Assembly: GCA_900766045.1 (NCBI GenBank)
Contig: CAAFTW010000069.1
Location: forward strand, 1 to 26,538
From: Clostridia bacterium
GTDB taxonomy: Bacteria; Bacillota; Clostridia; Peptostreptococcales; Anaerovoracaceae
DNA length: 26,538 bases
Direction of reading: 5' to 3'
The notes under the pieces are model-generated. The model searched no databases and had not been told where the DNA came from. It worked only from the letters and a program-made list of their open reading frames with translations. Shown piece after piece: positions 7,666 through 15,038 of this stretch (its first letter is position 1; every line of letters starts with the position of its first letter). A program made the translations under genes and the position numbers.

Positions 7666-10539
7666 ATGCCCGGCAGAGCGTATGGGGTAAGGCAGTTGAA
7701 ACATTTATTCGATAAAACAGGTTTTTTATTTCGTGAGGAGAAGAACAACCTCTACAGCGAACCGTCTTTTATGGAAGAATGGATCCGCAGGGATTTATTC
7801 TTCTGCTTCAGCGCGGCGATGCTGATCAGTCTTCTAGGCCTGATCGGACTGGTAGGAACCTATGCGCCGCATGCGAAGGGCGCAATTTCGACAAAAATTA
7901 ACGCGACAGAGGTTTATCTCTGTCTGCTGGCCTTTAACTTGTTTTTCGCCATTCTCTTTTCCACCTTCATAAGGACCCTGGGCCAGGAAGCCTTAGAAAC
8001 CCGGAAAATACTCACATTTTTGTGGACATACCGCTATATTGGCATGATGCTTGCCAGTCTGTCTTTCTTTTCGACGATTAAGGGAAGCAGTTTCTTTTTT
8101 GAATATATCATCATCACGATTTTAATTTATCTGCTGCCCTTGAGCAGTTTTAAGGAAACCATGACCTGTGCGGTTTTCAATATCGCGGTCATGCTGTTTG
8201 TCATTCTCAGGATCCGGCATACACTTGCCTGGCAGGACTGGACGGATATGTTTGCCTTTCATCTGTTCTGCATTGTCATTTCGCAGCTGAGATGGAATTC
8301 TTATGTCCGCTATGAATCCGTGCGGATAAATCTGAAAAAAGGGGAAGAGCAGCTTTCCAAGGAGGCCCGTATGGATGGGCTGACCGGACTTCTGAACCGG
8401 ACCGCGCTGAGGGAAGATTTTGAGGAGTATCTGTCCAGGAACATCTCGCTGGCGATTCTCGATATTGATTCTTTTAAAAAAATCAACGATACATATGGTC
8501 ATGTCTTCGGAGACCAGGTTCTGAGCTCTGTAGGAGCAGAATTACAGAAATGTTTCAGCCGTCCGGATGAACGGTGTTACCGGTATGGAGGAGACGAGAT
8601 GCTGGTGGTTTCCAGCGAAGAAGAAGCCGGCTTTCGTGCCAGGCTGGAAACCCTGCAGGTACGCTGTGCAAGCCGCAAGGAAGGCATGGATATTCATATC
8701 AGCATCGGGTACTGTACAGGGAGACCGCTCACGGAAGAGCGTCTCAGAACATGTATCCGGACAGCGGATAATTGTCTCTATGCAGCCAAACGCGCGGACA
8801 AAGTATATCTGAGAGGAGAAAAACTCGGTTCAGAGCACCTGGATGGTCTGCCGTTCTTAGAATCTCTTCCAAGCCTTGATGAAATGGGAGAGGAATTCCA
8901 GAAGAGCGGCGGAAGGAAAGACTGGTCTATTGTGTATATCAGCGTTCAGCGCTTTGCGGATGTGAATGAACGGGTCGGCTATCAGAGGGGCAGACATCTG
9001 TTAAATCAGATCGCAGAAATCATCCAGAAAGAATTCGGTCAGACATCGATGTTCACCTGGGAGGGAGACCATTTCATCCTGTATGTTCGTCTTCCGGAAC
9101 GGGAGACGCTGGAAAAACTGAAAGAGGTGCAGGATCAGGCATCCGGGCAGCTTTCAAACTGGATGATTTCCCTGCACATCGGAATGGATTTTCATGTCGT
9201 TACCCAAGAACAGTATCCGTTTATCCGCTCTGTTTACAACGCCAGATATGCCTGCGAACAGATTCAGAAAAAACCTTTGGGAGAGAATAGGATTTCCCTC
9301 TATGACAAGGAAATGGAAAGAGTCCGCAGCCGTGAACACTTCATCCGGAATCATCTGAGCAGCGCAATCAAGAAGGGCCGGATCCGACCGTATTACCAGC
9401 CTTTTGTCGGCTCTCTCAGCGAGAAAACCTGTGGCTTTGAAGCGCTGGCAAGATGGGAAGATCCGGAAAAAGGCGTACTTTCTCCAGCGATGTTTATTCC
9501 TTATCTGGAAGAGAAGAAGGAAATGTATCGTCTGGACCTGTATATTCTGAAATGTGTCTGTGAGGATCTGAAACATCATCCGGAGATGACTTCACCGGAT
9601 ATTTTTATCACAGTGAATCTGTCACGAACGGATTTTGAGGTGCGGAATATGCCGGAAGAGATTGAGCAGATTTTGGATCATTATCAGTTCCCGAAAACAC
9701 AGATCCAGTTTGAAATCACGGAGTCAGGTCTGGGAGAAGACTCCAGCGCGAGGAAGGCCATTGCAGAAATGGCGCACCGTGGGTTTAAGATCTGGCTGGA
9801 TGACTTCGGCATCGGACAGTCTTCGCTGTATGCGGTGAAGGATTACAATATTCAGGGCATCAAACTGGATCATTCTTTCCTGACGAATTTCAGAGGAAAC
9901 GACAGGACTCATACGGTGATTCGGTCGATTGTGGATCTCTGCCAGATGGCTGGCTGTCTGATGATTGCAGAGGGTGTAGAAGATACAGAACAGTTCTGGT
10001 ATGCACGACAGTGGGGAGTCAACTTTATTCAGGGATTCTATTTCAGCAGACCGATGCCCCTTCCGGAGCTTCTGCAGAGCCGTTTTCTGCATCAGCTTAC
10101 GAATGACGACGATGTCCGCTTCTATCGTCCGGCAGCAAACATCAGGCTGCGGACTCCGATGGAGGCTGAACTCTACAGCAGCAGTCAGGATGAATTGGTG
10201 TATGCAAAAGCTGTGTTAAAGCGGGCAGACAGTCGTATTTATTTCATCCGTATGAATGGGGAGATGCTTAGGCTGTTCAGCCCGTATATCCGTCAGAAAG
10301 ACCTCAATCATGAACTGACAGCAGACAGATCCGTGAAAAGCACGATGCTCCACCAGATGAACCGCGCAGCACAGAAACAGGATGTTGTCGATTTCAGATT
10401 GTCATTAAACAGGAAAATCTACCATGGACAGATCGTTCTGCTGAGCGAGCAGAATGGAAGGTCTCTGTACGTCATGACAGTGTCGAACTTCGGGATTGCC
10501 AATCCAATCCATATTTCCGGAAGGGAAAAGCAAAGTTAA
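7666..10539 (+). CDS. Membrane GGDEF/EAL cyclic-di-GMP protein with a second degenerate GGDEF
   Basis: 957 residues. Six hydrophobic segments fill about residues 35-220. A GGDEF domain follows (D237 in DGLTGLLNR, DID at 266-268, signature GGDEM at 308-312). The inhibitory-site arginine is present, but the motif is RPDE rather than RxxD. A second GGDEF-like domain (about 420-560) has WEGDHF at 465-470 in place of GGDEF and is probably inactive. The EAL domain (about 575-815) keeps E592-A-L, VNLSR, EITES, D712-D713-F-G, the EGVED loop (769-773) and QGFYFSRP (from 789), so phosphodiesterase activity is plausible. The last ~115 residues look PAS-like. AGGAG sits 5 nt before ATG 7666. It probably sets cyclic di-GMP levels in response to a membrane signal. 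Confidence 0.93.
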   Translation: MPGRAYGVRQLKHLFDKTGFLFREEKNNLYSEPSFMEEWIRRDLFFCFSAAMLISLLGLIGLVGTYAPHAKGAISTKINATEVYLCLLAFNLFFAILFSTFIRTLGQEALETRKILTFLWTYRYIGMMLASLSFFSTIKGSSFFFEYIIITILIYLLPLSSFKETMTCAVFNIAVMLFVILRIRHTLAWQDWTDMFAFHLFCIVISQLRWNSYVRYESVRINLKKGEEQLSKEARMDGLTGLLNRTALREDFEEYLSRNISLAILDIDSFKKINDTYGHVFGDQVLSSVGAELQKCFSRPDERCYRYGGDEMLVVSSEEEAGFRARLETLQVRCASRKEGMDIHISIGYCTGRPLTEERLRTCIRTADNCLYAAKRADKVYLRGEKLGSEHLDGLPFLESLPSLDEMGEEFQKSGGRKDWSIVYISVQRFADVNERVGYQRGRHLLNQIAEIIQKEFGQTSMFTWEGDHFILYVRLPERETLEKLKEVQDQASGQLSNWMISLHIGMDFHVVTQEQYPFIRSVYNARYACEQIQKKPLGENRISLYDKEMERVRSREHFIRNHLSSAIKKGRIRPYYQPFVGSLSEKTCGFEALARWEDPEKGVLSPAMFIPYLEEKKEMYRLDLYILKCVCEDLKHHPEMTSPDIFITVNLSRTDFEVRNMPEEIEQILDHYQFPKTQIQFEITESGLGEDSSARKAIAEMAHRGFKIWLDDFGIGQSSLYAVKDYNIQGIKLDHSFLTNFRGNDRTHTVIRSIVDLCQMAGCLMIAEGVEDTEQFWYARQWGVNFIQGFYFSRPMPLPELLQSRFLHQLTNDDDVRFYRPAANIRLRTPMEAELYSSSQDELVYAKAVLKRADSRIYFIRMNGEMLRLFSPYIRQKDLNHELTADRSVKSTMLHQMNRAAQKQDVVDFRLSLNRKIYHGQIVLLSEQNGRSLYVMTVSNFGIANPIHISGREKQS

Positions 10540-10603
10540 TTCCTGGACAAGTAATTTTTGTCTGAAATGGTAAACATAATTGCAAGAGCCTTTCCTCCAC
10601 TTA

Positions 10604-10656
10604 TTGAAAGTATATGTAAAATGTGCGATAATTAGATCAAGAACAGGTTTCTTGAT
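10604..10656 (+). promoter_or_regulatory. Promoter followed by a stem-loop at the start site
   Basis: TTGAAA (10604-10609), a 17-nt spacer, then GATAAT (10627-10632). Starting 4 nt later, ATCAAGAA-CAGGT-TTCTTGAT (10636-10656) forms an 8-bp hairpin, so the transcript would begin with it. There is no T run, so it is not an ordinary terminator. It could be an operator or a 5' stabilising stem. The promoter points at the Big_2 remnant and the 67-aa membrane protein. Confidence 0.55.
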
Positions 10657-10674
10657 TAAATGGGAAATGAATGA

Positions 10675-10854
10675 TCGATTAAAGTGCGCAGGCCGCACGG
10701 CTGCAGCAGATTCCGTTATCAGACTTCAAACAGGTTTGTGGCTTCGGTCGGTGGAAAGACTGGTAAAGTAAAGGCAGTGAATAAAGGAAAAACCGTCATT
10801 TATGTGCTGGGAATCAACGGATCCAGGGATTCTGTCGTAGTGACGGTAAAATAG
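10675..10854 (+). pseudogene. Remnant of a bacterial Ig-like (Big_2) surface protein
   Basis: In frame 1, open from 10675 to TAG 10852-10854, the sequence reads RFRYQTSNRFVASV, then KTGKVKAVNKGKTVIYVLGI, then NGSRDSVVVTVK. This is the usual second half of a Big_2 domain (S-N-x-x-V-A-S-V ... G-K-V-x-A-V-x-K-G-x-x-x-I ... V-x-V) ending exactly where such proteins stop. There is no start codon or ribosome site, and the N-terminal part is gone; the frame is closed upstream by TGA at 10672-10674. I read it as the 3' end of a deleted cell-surface gene. A working promoter lies directly before it. Confidence 0.65.
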
Positions 10855-10867
10855 AAAGGGATAATCC

Positions 10868-11071
10868 ATGCATATTGATATGAAACCGATCATCTTATCT
10901 TCGGTAAGGGATTCCGTCATCTTGTTTGTCATTCAGATTGTGATCAGTTATATTCTGAAGACCAATGTAAAACTGATGACGTTCGTATTCAGTACAGTGA
11001 TCTTCTTTGTGCTGATTCTGATCTTCAACACGATCGTCGCAAAAAATAAACAGAGACGAGGAAAGAAATAG
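10868..11071 (+). CDS. Small two-helix membrane protein (67 aa)
   Basis: 67 residues with two hydrophobic helices, ILSSVRDSVILFVIQIVISY and LMTFVFSTVIFFVLILIF, and a strongly basic tail (AKNKQRRGKK) that should stay in the cytoplasm. AAAGGGA lies 6 nt before the ATG and a clear terminator follows, so it is probably expressed. I do not recognise the family. It starts 13 nt after the Big_2 remnant and may once have been its operon partner. Toxin or assembly-factor roles cannot be decided from sequence. Confidence 0.65.
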   Translation: MHIDMKPIILSSVRDSVILFVIQIVISYILKTNVKLMTFVFSTVIFFVLILIFNTIVAKNKQRRGKK

Positions 11072-11085
11072 AATCAGGAACATTC

Positions 11086-11134
11086 AGCCCCGGCTTTTAT
11101 GTGCAGAATTCACATGAGGGCAGGGGCTTTTTTT
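11086..11134 (+). terminator. Intrinsic terminator after the small membrane gene
   Basis: Outer stem AGCCCC (11086-11091) with GGGGCT (11123-11128), inner stem ATGTG (11099-11103) with CACAT (11111-11115), then seven T. Clear on the plus strand. Confidence 0.8.
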
Positions 11135-11287
11135 ATTCCGAAAAGGCGATAGGAAAATCTGCTGTTCAATCTGTTCTGTATCGGTGGAAAAGCTGTCTTT
11201 TATCCACTATTCCGGCATTTTTCTATCGCATATGCATCATAGCGAGCCTATTTTACATAAAATTTACTGTTTTCAAAAAATATTTCC

Positions 11288-11370
11288 TTGACGATTCTGA
11301 ATCTCTTCGGTTATTCTGAAATCAGAAGATGGGATGCCGAAAGCTTGCGGCTTTATGCGTTTTCTGATTT
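11288..11370 (+). promoter_or_regulatory. Promoter and structured leader of the secreted-protein gene
   Basis: TTGACG (11288-11293) with TATTCT (11312-11317), 18-nt spacer. The leader then forms a 9-bp closing helix, AAATCAGAA (11319-11327) with TTCTGATTT (11362-11370), enclosing GCCG/CGGC (11336-11339 with 11348-11351). The ribosome site GGGAAAGGAG begins at the very next base. The rest of the gap 11135-11287 shows nothing I can support. Confidence 0.45.
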
Positions 11371-11386
11371 GGGAAAGGAGATTATT

Positions 11387-11758
11387 ATGGTTAAGAAAAT
11401 TCACTTATTTAAATCTATATGTATAATTATAGGCCTTGCGCTTATGATCACGCTGCTTCCGGTTCTGCCTGCTTCTGCGGATACTGCAACAGCAGTTTCG
11501 GTTGACGCGGGTTCAACAGTAAACGCAGAATATCTGACGGGTTATGCTGTTCAGAACTCGACATACAGCGCGAAAACAACTTTTGTTCTGAAGGCAGAAA
11601 AAACCGGTGCTCTTGTGGCTGCGTTTGCAAATGTCGGCGGCGGAACCGTCAGGTTGTATTCAGATTTCAAGGCCGCAGGAATATACCAGCGGCGTGGTGA
11701 TGGTCAAGGTGACACAGTAGCTGCTGGAGTCCTGTCAAATATTATTAAATGCGGATGA
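11387..11758 (+). CDS. Secreted protein, probably truncated by a frameshift or deletion
   Basis: 123 residues from ATG 11387, after GGGAAAGGAG; the frame extends further upstream without support. A textbook signal peptide (MVKKIHLFKSICIIIGLALM ... PVLPASA) is followed by a short beta-rich segment (TTFVLKAEKTGALVAAF, GGGTVRLYSDFKAAG). After about residue 98 the sequence becomes non-protein-like (YQRRGDGQGD). In another frame the same DNA (about 11682-11720) reads EYTSGVVMVKVTQ and then stops, which looks like the genuine end of a beta-sandwich. I infer a shortened extracellular protein whose end is out of frame. The family is not recognised. Confidence 0.6.
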   Translation: MVKKIHLFKSICIIIGLALMITLLPVLPASADTATAVSVDAGSTVNAEYLTGYAVQNSTYSAKTTFVLKAEKTGALVAAFANVGGGTVRLYSDFKAAGIYQRRGDGQGDTVAAGVLSNIIKCG

Positions 11759-11787
11759 TCGGATTACATTGTATATGAATGATCAAT

Positions 11788-11825
11788 GCGGGGGCGGAAA
11801 ATTGCCTCCGCTATATTGTTTTTGT
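11788..11825 (+). terminator. Intrinsic terminator after the secreted-protein gene
   Basis: GCGGGGGC (11788-11795) pairs with GCCTCCGC (11804-11811), 8 bp with one G-T pair, followed by a T-rich stretch ending in five T. Confidence 0.75.
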
Positions 11826-12090
11826 TGCAGTGCAGGGAAAAATCAGTTATACTCTTAGAAAAGCAGAGTTTCTGGGATTACTGAAAATGAGAATCATTTT
11901 TGCTCACTGATGATTCTTAGGATCAGACAGATGCCGGAATCTGTGGGTATCATTTTTATGGACAATTGTATATGCGTTACCGTTCACCTGCTCTTGATTA
12001 CTGGAAGTGTGGGATATGCGGAAAAGTGAAATGCTTCAAGAAGTTAAGTAATAGTTGAAATTATTACTCAACGTATTCACGACGTTTTTT
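11825..12090 (+). promoter_or_regulatory. Promoter and long structured leader of the FNT channel gene
   Basis: TATACT at 11848-11853, with a poor -35 (TTGCAG, 17-nt spacer), would start a leader of about 265 nt. It holds a Fur-box-like sequence at 11883-11901 (15 of 19 positions of GATAATGATAATCATTATC), overlapping an 8-bp hairpin AGAATCAT/ATGATTCT. Further on is a palindrome AGTAATA-N8-TATTACT (12047-12068). At 12070-12090 a 5-bp hairpin AACGT/ACGTT is followed by six T, just before the ribosome site. GTTGA (12054-12058) can pair with TCAAC (12068-12072), which competes with that last hairpin. No convincing gene lies in 11759-12126. Confidence 0.4.
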
Positions 12091-12126
12091 CTGCAGAAAC
12101 TTACGACTATTACGTGGAGGTAATGT

Positions 12127-12897
12127 ATGTATAATGAAGAATATACGGCTGCGTCCAACGCGGCAAAAAACAAGATCGCATATTTAAAGAGAAATCCCCT
12201 TGGATATTTTGTTTTATCCATGCTGGCGGGAATGTATATCGGATTCGGTGTCCTTCTGATTATGACCGTCGGAGGACAGCTTGCGGGATCTCCTGCGACC
12301 AAGCTTGTCATGGGACTGGTTTTCGGAATCGCGCTGAGCCTGGTTGTCATCGCCGGAGCAGAGCTGTTTACCGGAAACACGATGGTCATGTCGTCCGGAC
12401 TGTTCCGGAAGGCCATCCGCTTCTCTGACGCTCTTCTTCTGTGGATTGTCTGCTGGATTGGAAATCTGGCAGGATCGTTCGTCCTCGGTCTGGTCTTTCA
12501 CTGGTCAGGACTGAACGTGGACGCGACAGCGAAATTCCTTGCCGGCGCGGCTCTTGGAAAGATGTCTGCCGGGATTGTTCCTCTGATCATGCGAGGCATT
12601 CTCTGCAACATTCTGGTCTGCCTGGCCGTCTGGTGCTCCTTCCGCTGCAAGAGCGACTCGGGTAAACTGATTATGGTGTTCTGGTGCCTGCTGGCCTTCA
12701 TTACAACTGGATTTGAGCACAGTGTAGCAAACATGACACTCTTCTCTGCCGCCGTTCTGGATCCTGCCGGAACGGGCGTAAACGCGCTCGGCGCGGGCTA
12801 CAACCTGCTCTGGGTAACCATCGGAAACATGATCGGAGGAATTTTGTTTGTCTCCGTTCCTTACATGCTGTCTTCCAGAGACGCGGTGAGGGGGTAA
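12127..12897 (+). CDS. Formate/nitrite transporter family (FNT) channel
   Basis: 256 residues, the usual FNT length, with six hydrophobic helices. Family signatures are present: AGAELFTGNTMVM (A78-E79 onward) and GFEHSVANMTLF with the conserved pore histidine at H198. FNT pentamers pass small monovalent anions such as formate, nitrite or hydrosulfide. GTGGAGG lies 5 nt before the ATG. No formate or nitrite enzyme is nearby; the nearest relevant operon is asrABC, 8 kb downstream. In Clostridioides difficile a hydrosulfide-conducting FNT protein is encoded next to asrABC, so HS- transport is a reasonable but unproved guess. The exact substrate cannot be read from the sequence. Confidence 0.93.
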   Translation: MYNEEYTAASNAAKNKIAYLKRNPLGYFVLSMLAGMYIGFGVLLIMTVGGQLAGSPATKLVMGLVFGIALSLVVIAGAELFTGNTMVMSSGLFRKAIRFSDALLLWIVCWIGNLAGSFVLGLVFHWSGLNVDATAKFLAGAALGKMSAGIVPLIMRGILCNILVCLAVWCSFRCKSDSGKLIMVFWCLLAFITTGFEHSVANMTLFSAAVLDPAGTGVNALGAGYNLLWVTIGNMIGGILFVSVPYMLSSRDAVRG

Positions 12898-12917
12898 ACT
12901 GCTTTATCCGGGAAATC

Positions 12918-12957
12918 GGGGCTGCTCAGCCATTAATTTGGGCGCAGCCTCTTTTTT
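12918..12957 (+). terminator. Intrinsic terminator after the FNT gene
   Basis: GGGGCTGC (12918-12925) pairs with GCAGCCTC (12944-12951), 8 bp with one G-T pair, followed by six T. Confidence 0.8.
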
Positions 12958-12979
12958 ATGTCTATCCGTCATGCGACAA

Positions 12980-13073
12980 CAAGGTTCCCGGGCATGCGCC
13001 CGGCGCTTCAGCGTCGTGGATTATACAGGCCCGTGCCCGACAGGAGATGCCAGTCCACGTCGGACTGGTTTTT
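12980..13073 (+). ncRNA. Candidate structured RNA in the intergenic region
   Basis: After the FNT terminator there is a second, independent structured block: CCGGGC-ATGC-GCCCGG (12988-13003), CGCT-TC-AGCG (13004-13013), and a perfect 7-bp terminator CCAGTCC-ACGTC-GGACTGG with five T (13050-13073). CGGGCA of the first hairpin can alternatively pair with TGCCCG near 13034-13039. I see no good promoter and match no known riboswitch. It could be a small RNA, a leader that lost its gene, or a REP-like repeat. Confidence 0.3.
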
Positions 13074-13225
13074 AGTGAAAAAAACTGTTTTTCTAAAGTC
13101 CCCGGATTGTTATTTTTGACTGGAAAATTGTCAGTTTGTCACTTAAATCTGGGAAATAATTACCCGGGTAAAGGAACGGTGCAGCTTCGTGCAGTAGATC
13201 CATTTTCATTTAGAAGAGAAAAATA

Positions 13226-13254
13226 TTCTACAAGAAAAACTCCTGTGGTATGAT
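13226..13254 (+). promoter_or_regulatory. Promoter of the QueG-like gene
   Basis: Extended -10, TGG-TATGAT (13246-13254), with a poor -35 TTCTAC at 13226-13231 (17-nt spacer). The stretch from 13074 to here has no recognisable gene. Confidence 0.45.
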
Positions 13255-13343
13255 AAAATTACGGATAATGTCACAGGAAGCATCAGGCCGGCAGGCTCTG
13301 AGGCCGCAGGAACAGTCTGGCCAGCCTGAAAGGAAGTGTTTCG

Positions 13344-14210
13344 ATGGAGAAAAATGAAATTTATAAAGAAATACAGGCATGTTATCATGATGCGCCGGGG
13401 AATCTGGTTACGGAAGAAATGACGGAAAATCCTGAACTTCTGGGGACCCGGATTTTCGATGAGCCGTTGCTCGGGTTCGCGTCGGCGGACGATCCTCTGT
13501 TTCGGGAATATAAAAAGGAAGGCGTCATCGGACCCTGGTTTATGGGGCCGAAGGAATGGCTTTCCGATGCAGAAACCGTTGTATCAATTTTTCTTCCTTT
13601 TTCTGATGCGGTGAAGAAGAGCAACTGGGAAGACCGGGAGGTTCCATCAGATCTCTGGCTGATCGGAAGAGTCGAAGGACAGGATTTTATCAGCCGTTTT
13701 GCGGAAGCCGTACGGAATCGGTTTACGGAATTGGGGATTTCCGCCTGCGCGCCGGGAATTGATCCGAGATTTCATGCGATCAAGGGCGGAAAAGGCATGG
13801 ACGGTTTCCCCGGGATTACAGAAAAGACGTACGGAAGCAACTGGTCGGAGCGCCATGCGGCGTATGCGGCCGGACTGGGAACTTTTGGGCTTTCAAAGGG
13901 GCTCATTACCCGGAAGGGAATAGCCGGGCGTTTCAGCAGCATAATCATTTCTGAAATAATTGAGCCGGATGAGCGGATATATGAGGGCATTTACGATTAC
14001 TGCGTGATGTGCGGGGCGTGTATTAGGCGCTGTCCGGCGGAAGCGATTACGATGGAGAAGGGAAAGGATCACACGGTGTGCGGACCCTGGCTGACGCGGA
14101 CGGCGCAGCTGTACGCTCCGCGTTTCGGCTGCGGAAAATGCCAGACAAAGGTTCCCTGCGAGTCGCAGATTCCGGTAAAAGCATTTCGTGATGCGGCTGC
14201 GAAAGTATAA
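13344..14210 (+). CDS. QueG-like (epoxyqueuosine-reductase-related) iron-sulfur protein
   Basis: 288 residues. The middle has AAYAAGLGTFGLSKGLITRK, typical of QueG-related proteins. The C-terminal part has C220-x2-C223-x2-C226-x3-C230, a second group C263-x2-C266 and C272, plus C248, consistent with two [4Fe-4S] clusters. True QueG is longer, with a C-terminal HEAT-like part, and acts with cobalamin on tRNA. This protein is a shorter paralogue of the kind common in anaerobes, often annotated as a 4Fe-4S double-cluster protein, so tRNA modification should not be assumed. AAAGGAAG lies 8 nt before the ATG. It is a single gene with its own promoter. Confidence 0.85.
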   Translation: MEKNEIYKEIQACYHDAPGNLVTEEMTENPELLGTRIFDEPLLGFASADDPLFREYKKEGVIGPWFMGPKEWLSDAETVVSIFLPFSDAVKKSNWEDREVPSDLWLIGRVEGQDFISRFAEAVRNRFTELGISACAPGIDPRFHAIKGGKGMDGFPGITEKTYGSNWSERHAAYAAGLGTFGLSKGLITRKGIAGRFSSIIISEIIEPDERIYEGIYDYCVMCGACIRRCPAEAITMEKGKDHTVCGPWLTRTAQLYAPRFGCGKCQTKVPCESQIPVKAFRDAAAKV

Positions 14211-14248
14211 CGTATCCCCTTGCGCGTGGATGTTTTGTCCCCTGAAAA

Positions 14249-14263
14249 AACGCTGTAAGCGTT
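14249..14263 (-). terminator. Reverse-strand terminator-like hairpin
   Basis: AACGCT-GTA-AGCGTT is a 6-bp stem. On the reverse strand it is followed by a run of T (plus-strand A run at 14245-14250). No reverse gene is seen to its right, so it would block antisense transcription into the QueG-like gene. Confidence 0.35.
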
Positions 14264-14396
14264 GGAAAGTCAGCATGTTAATATGCGTTGCGTGAAGTTT
14301 CGGAGCTTCTGCGCTATTCTTGGGATGAAAAGTTTAGGAGCCGGGACTCCGGGAGTTCCGGATTCTGAGAAATTTGGAATTAAGGGGATGGCAGAT

Positions 14397-15014
14397 ATGC
14401 TGAATGAAAACATTAAGACAACCAGAAAGAATAAGGGATTTACGCAGGAAGAGCTTGCGGCCAGGCTGCATGTGACGCGGCAGACGGTCTCAAAATGGGA
14501 GCGGGGATATTCTGTTCCGGACGCGCAGCTGCTGAGCGAAATGGCGGACATCTTTAATGTGTCTGTTTCTGAACTTCTGGGTGCGGATAAGATTGAAAGT
14601 ACGCAGCCGAATCTGGTGGTGGAGCAGCTTTCCAGGATTAATGAACAGCTGGCGATTAAGAACCGCAGGGCGCACCGCTTCTTGAAGGCGGCGGGGATCA
14701 TTCTGCTGGCCCTGATGATTGGGGTCTGCTCTGGTATTGCGTTCGGAATTCACAACCGGGCGCAGAATAATCAGGAGGCCGGAAGGACGTCCTGGGCCTG
14801 CGCACTGAACGGAAAGACCTATGACTATATGATCAGCTACAACAAGGATTATCAGATTCTGGCTTCCGGCGGGGACGCCTACGTTGACAATCACGTTGAC
14901 ATGGACCAGTACGACGATGCCAACAAGGCGGCTGCGCACCTGAAAGACTATTTCACAGAGCGCGGCGGAAAGGTGAAGCTTGTGTCCCAGAAGCATCTGA
15001 AGCTGGAAGAGTAA
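14397..15014 (+). CDS. Xre-type HTH regulator with a transmembrane anchor
   Basis: 205 residues from ATG 14397, chosen because AAGGGG (14383-14387) is about 9 nt before it and the HTH begins at once; the ATG at 14388 overlaps that site. Residues 1-60 are a cro/C1 HTH (NKGFTQEELAARLHVTRQTV, then SKWERGYSVPDAQLL). A membrane helix follows at about 97-117 (AAGIILLALMIGVCSGIAFG), then an extracytoplasmic domain of ~85 residues (WACALNGKTYDYMISYNKDY). The layout suggests a repressor that senses something outside the membrane. The MBL gene follows after 21-24 nt and is probably co-transcribed. Confidence 0.88.
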   Translation: MLNENIKTTRKNKGFTQEELAARLHVTRQTVSKWERGYSVPDAQLLSEMADIFNVSVSELLGADKIESTQPNLVVEQLSRINEQLAIKNRRAHRFLKAAGIILLALMIGVCSGIAFGIHNRAQNNQEAGRTSWACALNGKTYDYMISYNKDYQILASGGDAYVDNHVDMDQYDDANKAAAHLKDYFTERGGKVKLVSQKHLKLEE

Positions 15015-15038
15015 AATTTCAGAAAGGAGTGCATAGTG

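Noticed and set aside
11101..11319. 72-codon open frame after the small membrane gene
   Set aside because: It starts inside the terminator hairpin, has no ribosome site and no recognisable protein pattern.
11972..12058. 28-codon frame with a WKCGICG motif in the FNT leader
   Set aside because: Rubredoxin-like at first sight, but it lacks a ribosome site, is very short and lies in a region better explained as structured leader.
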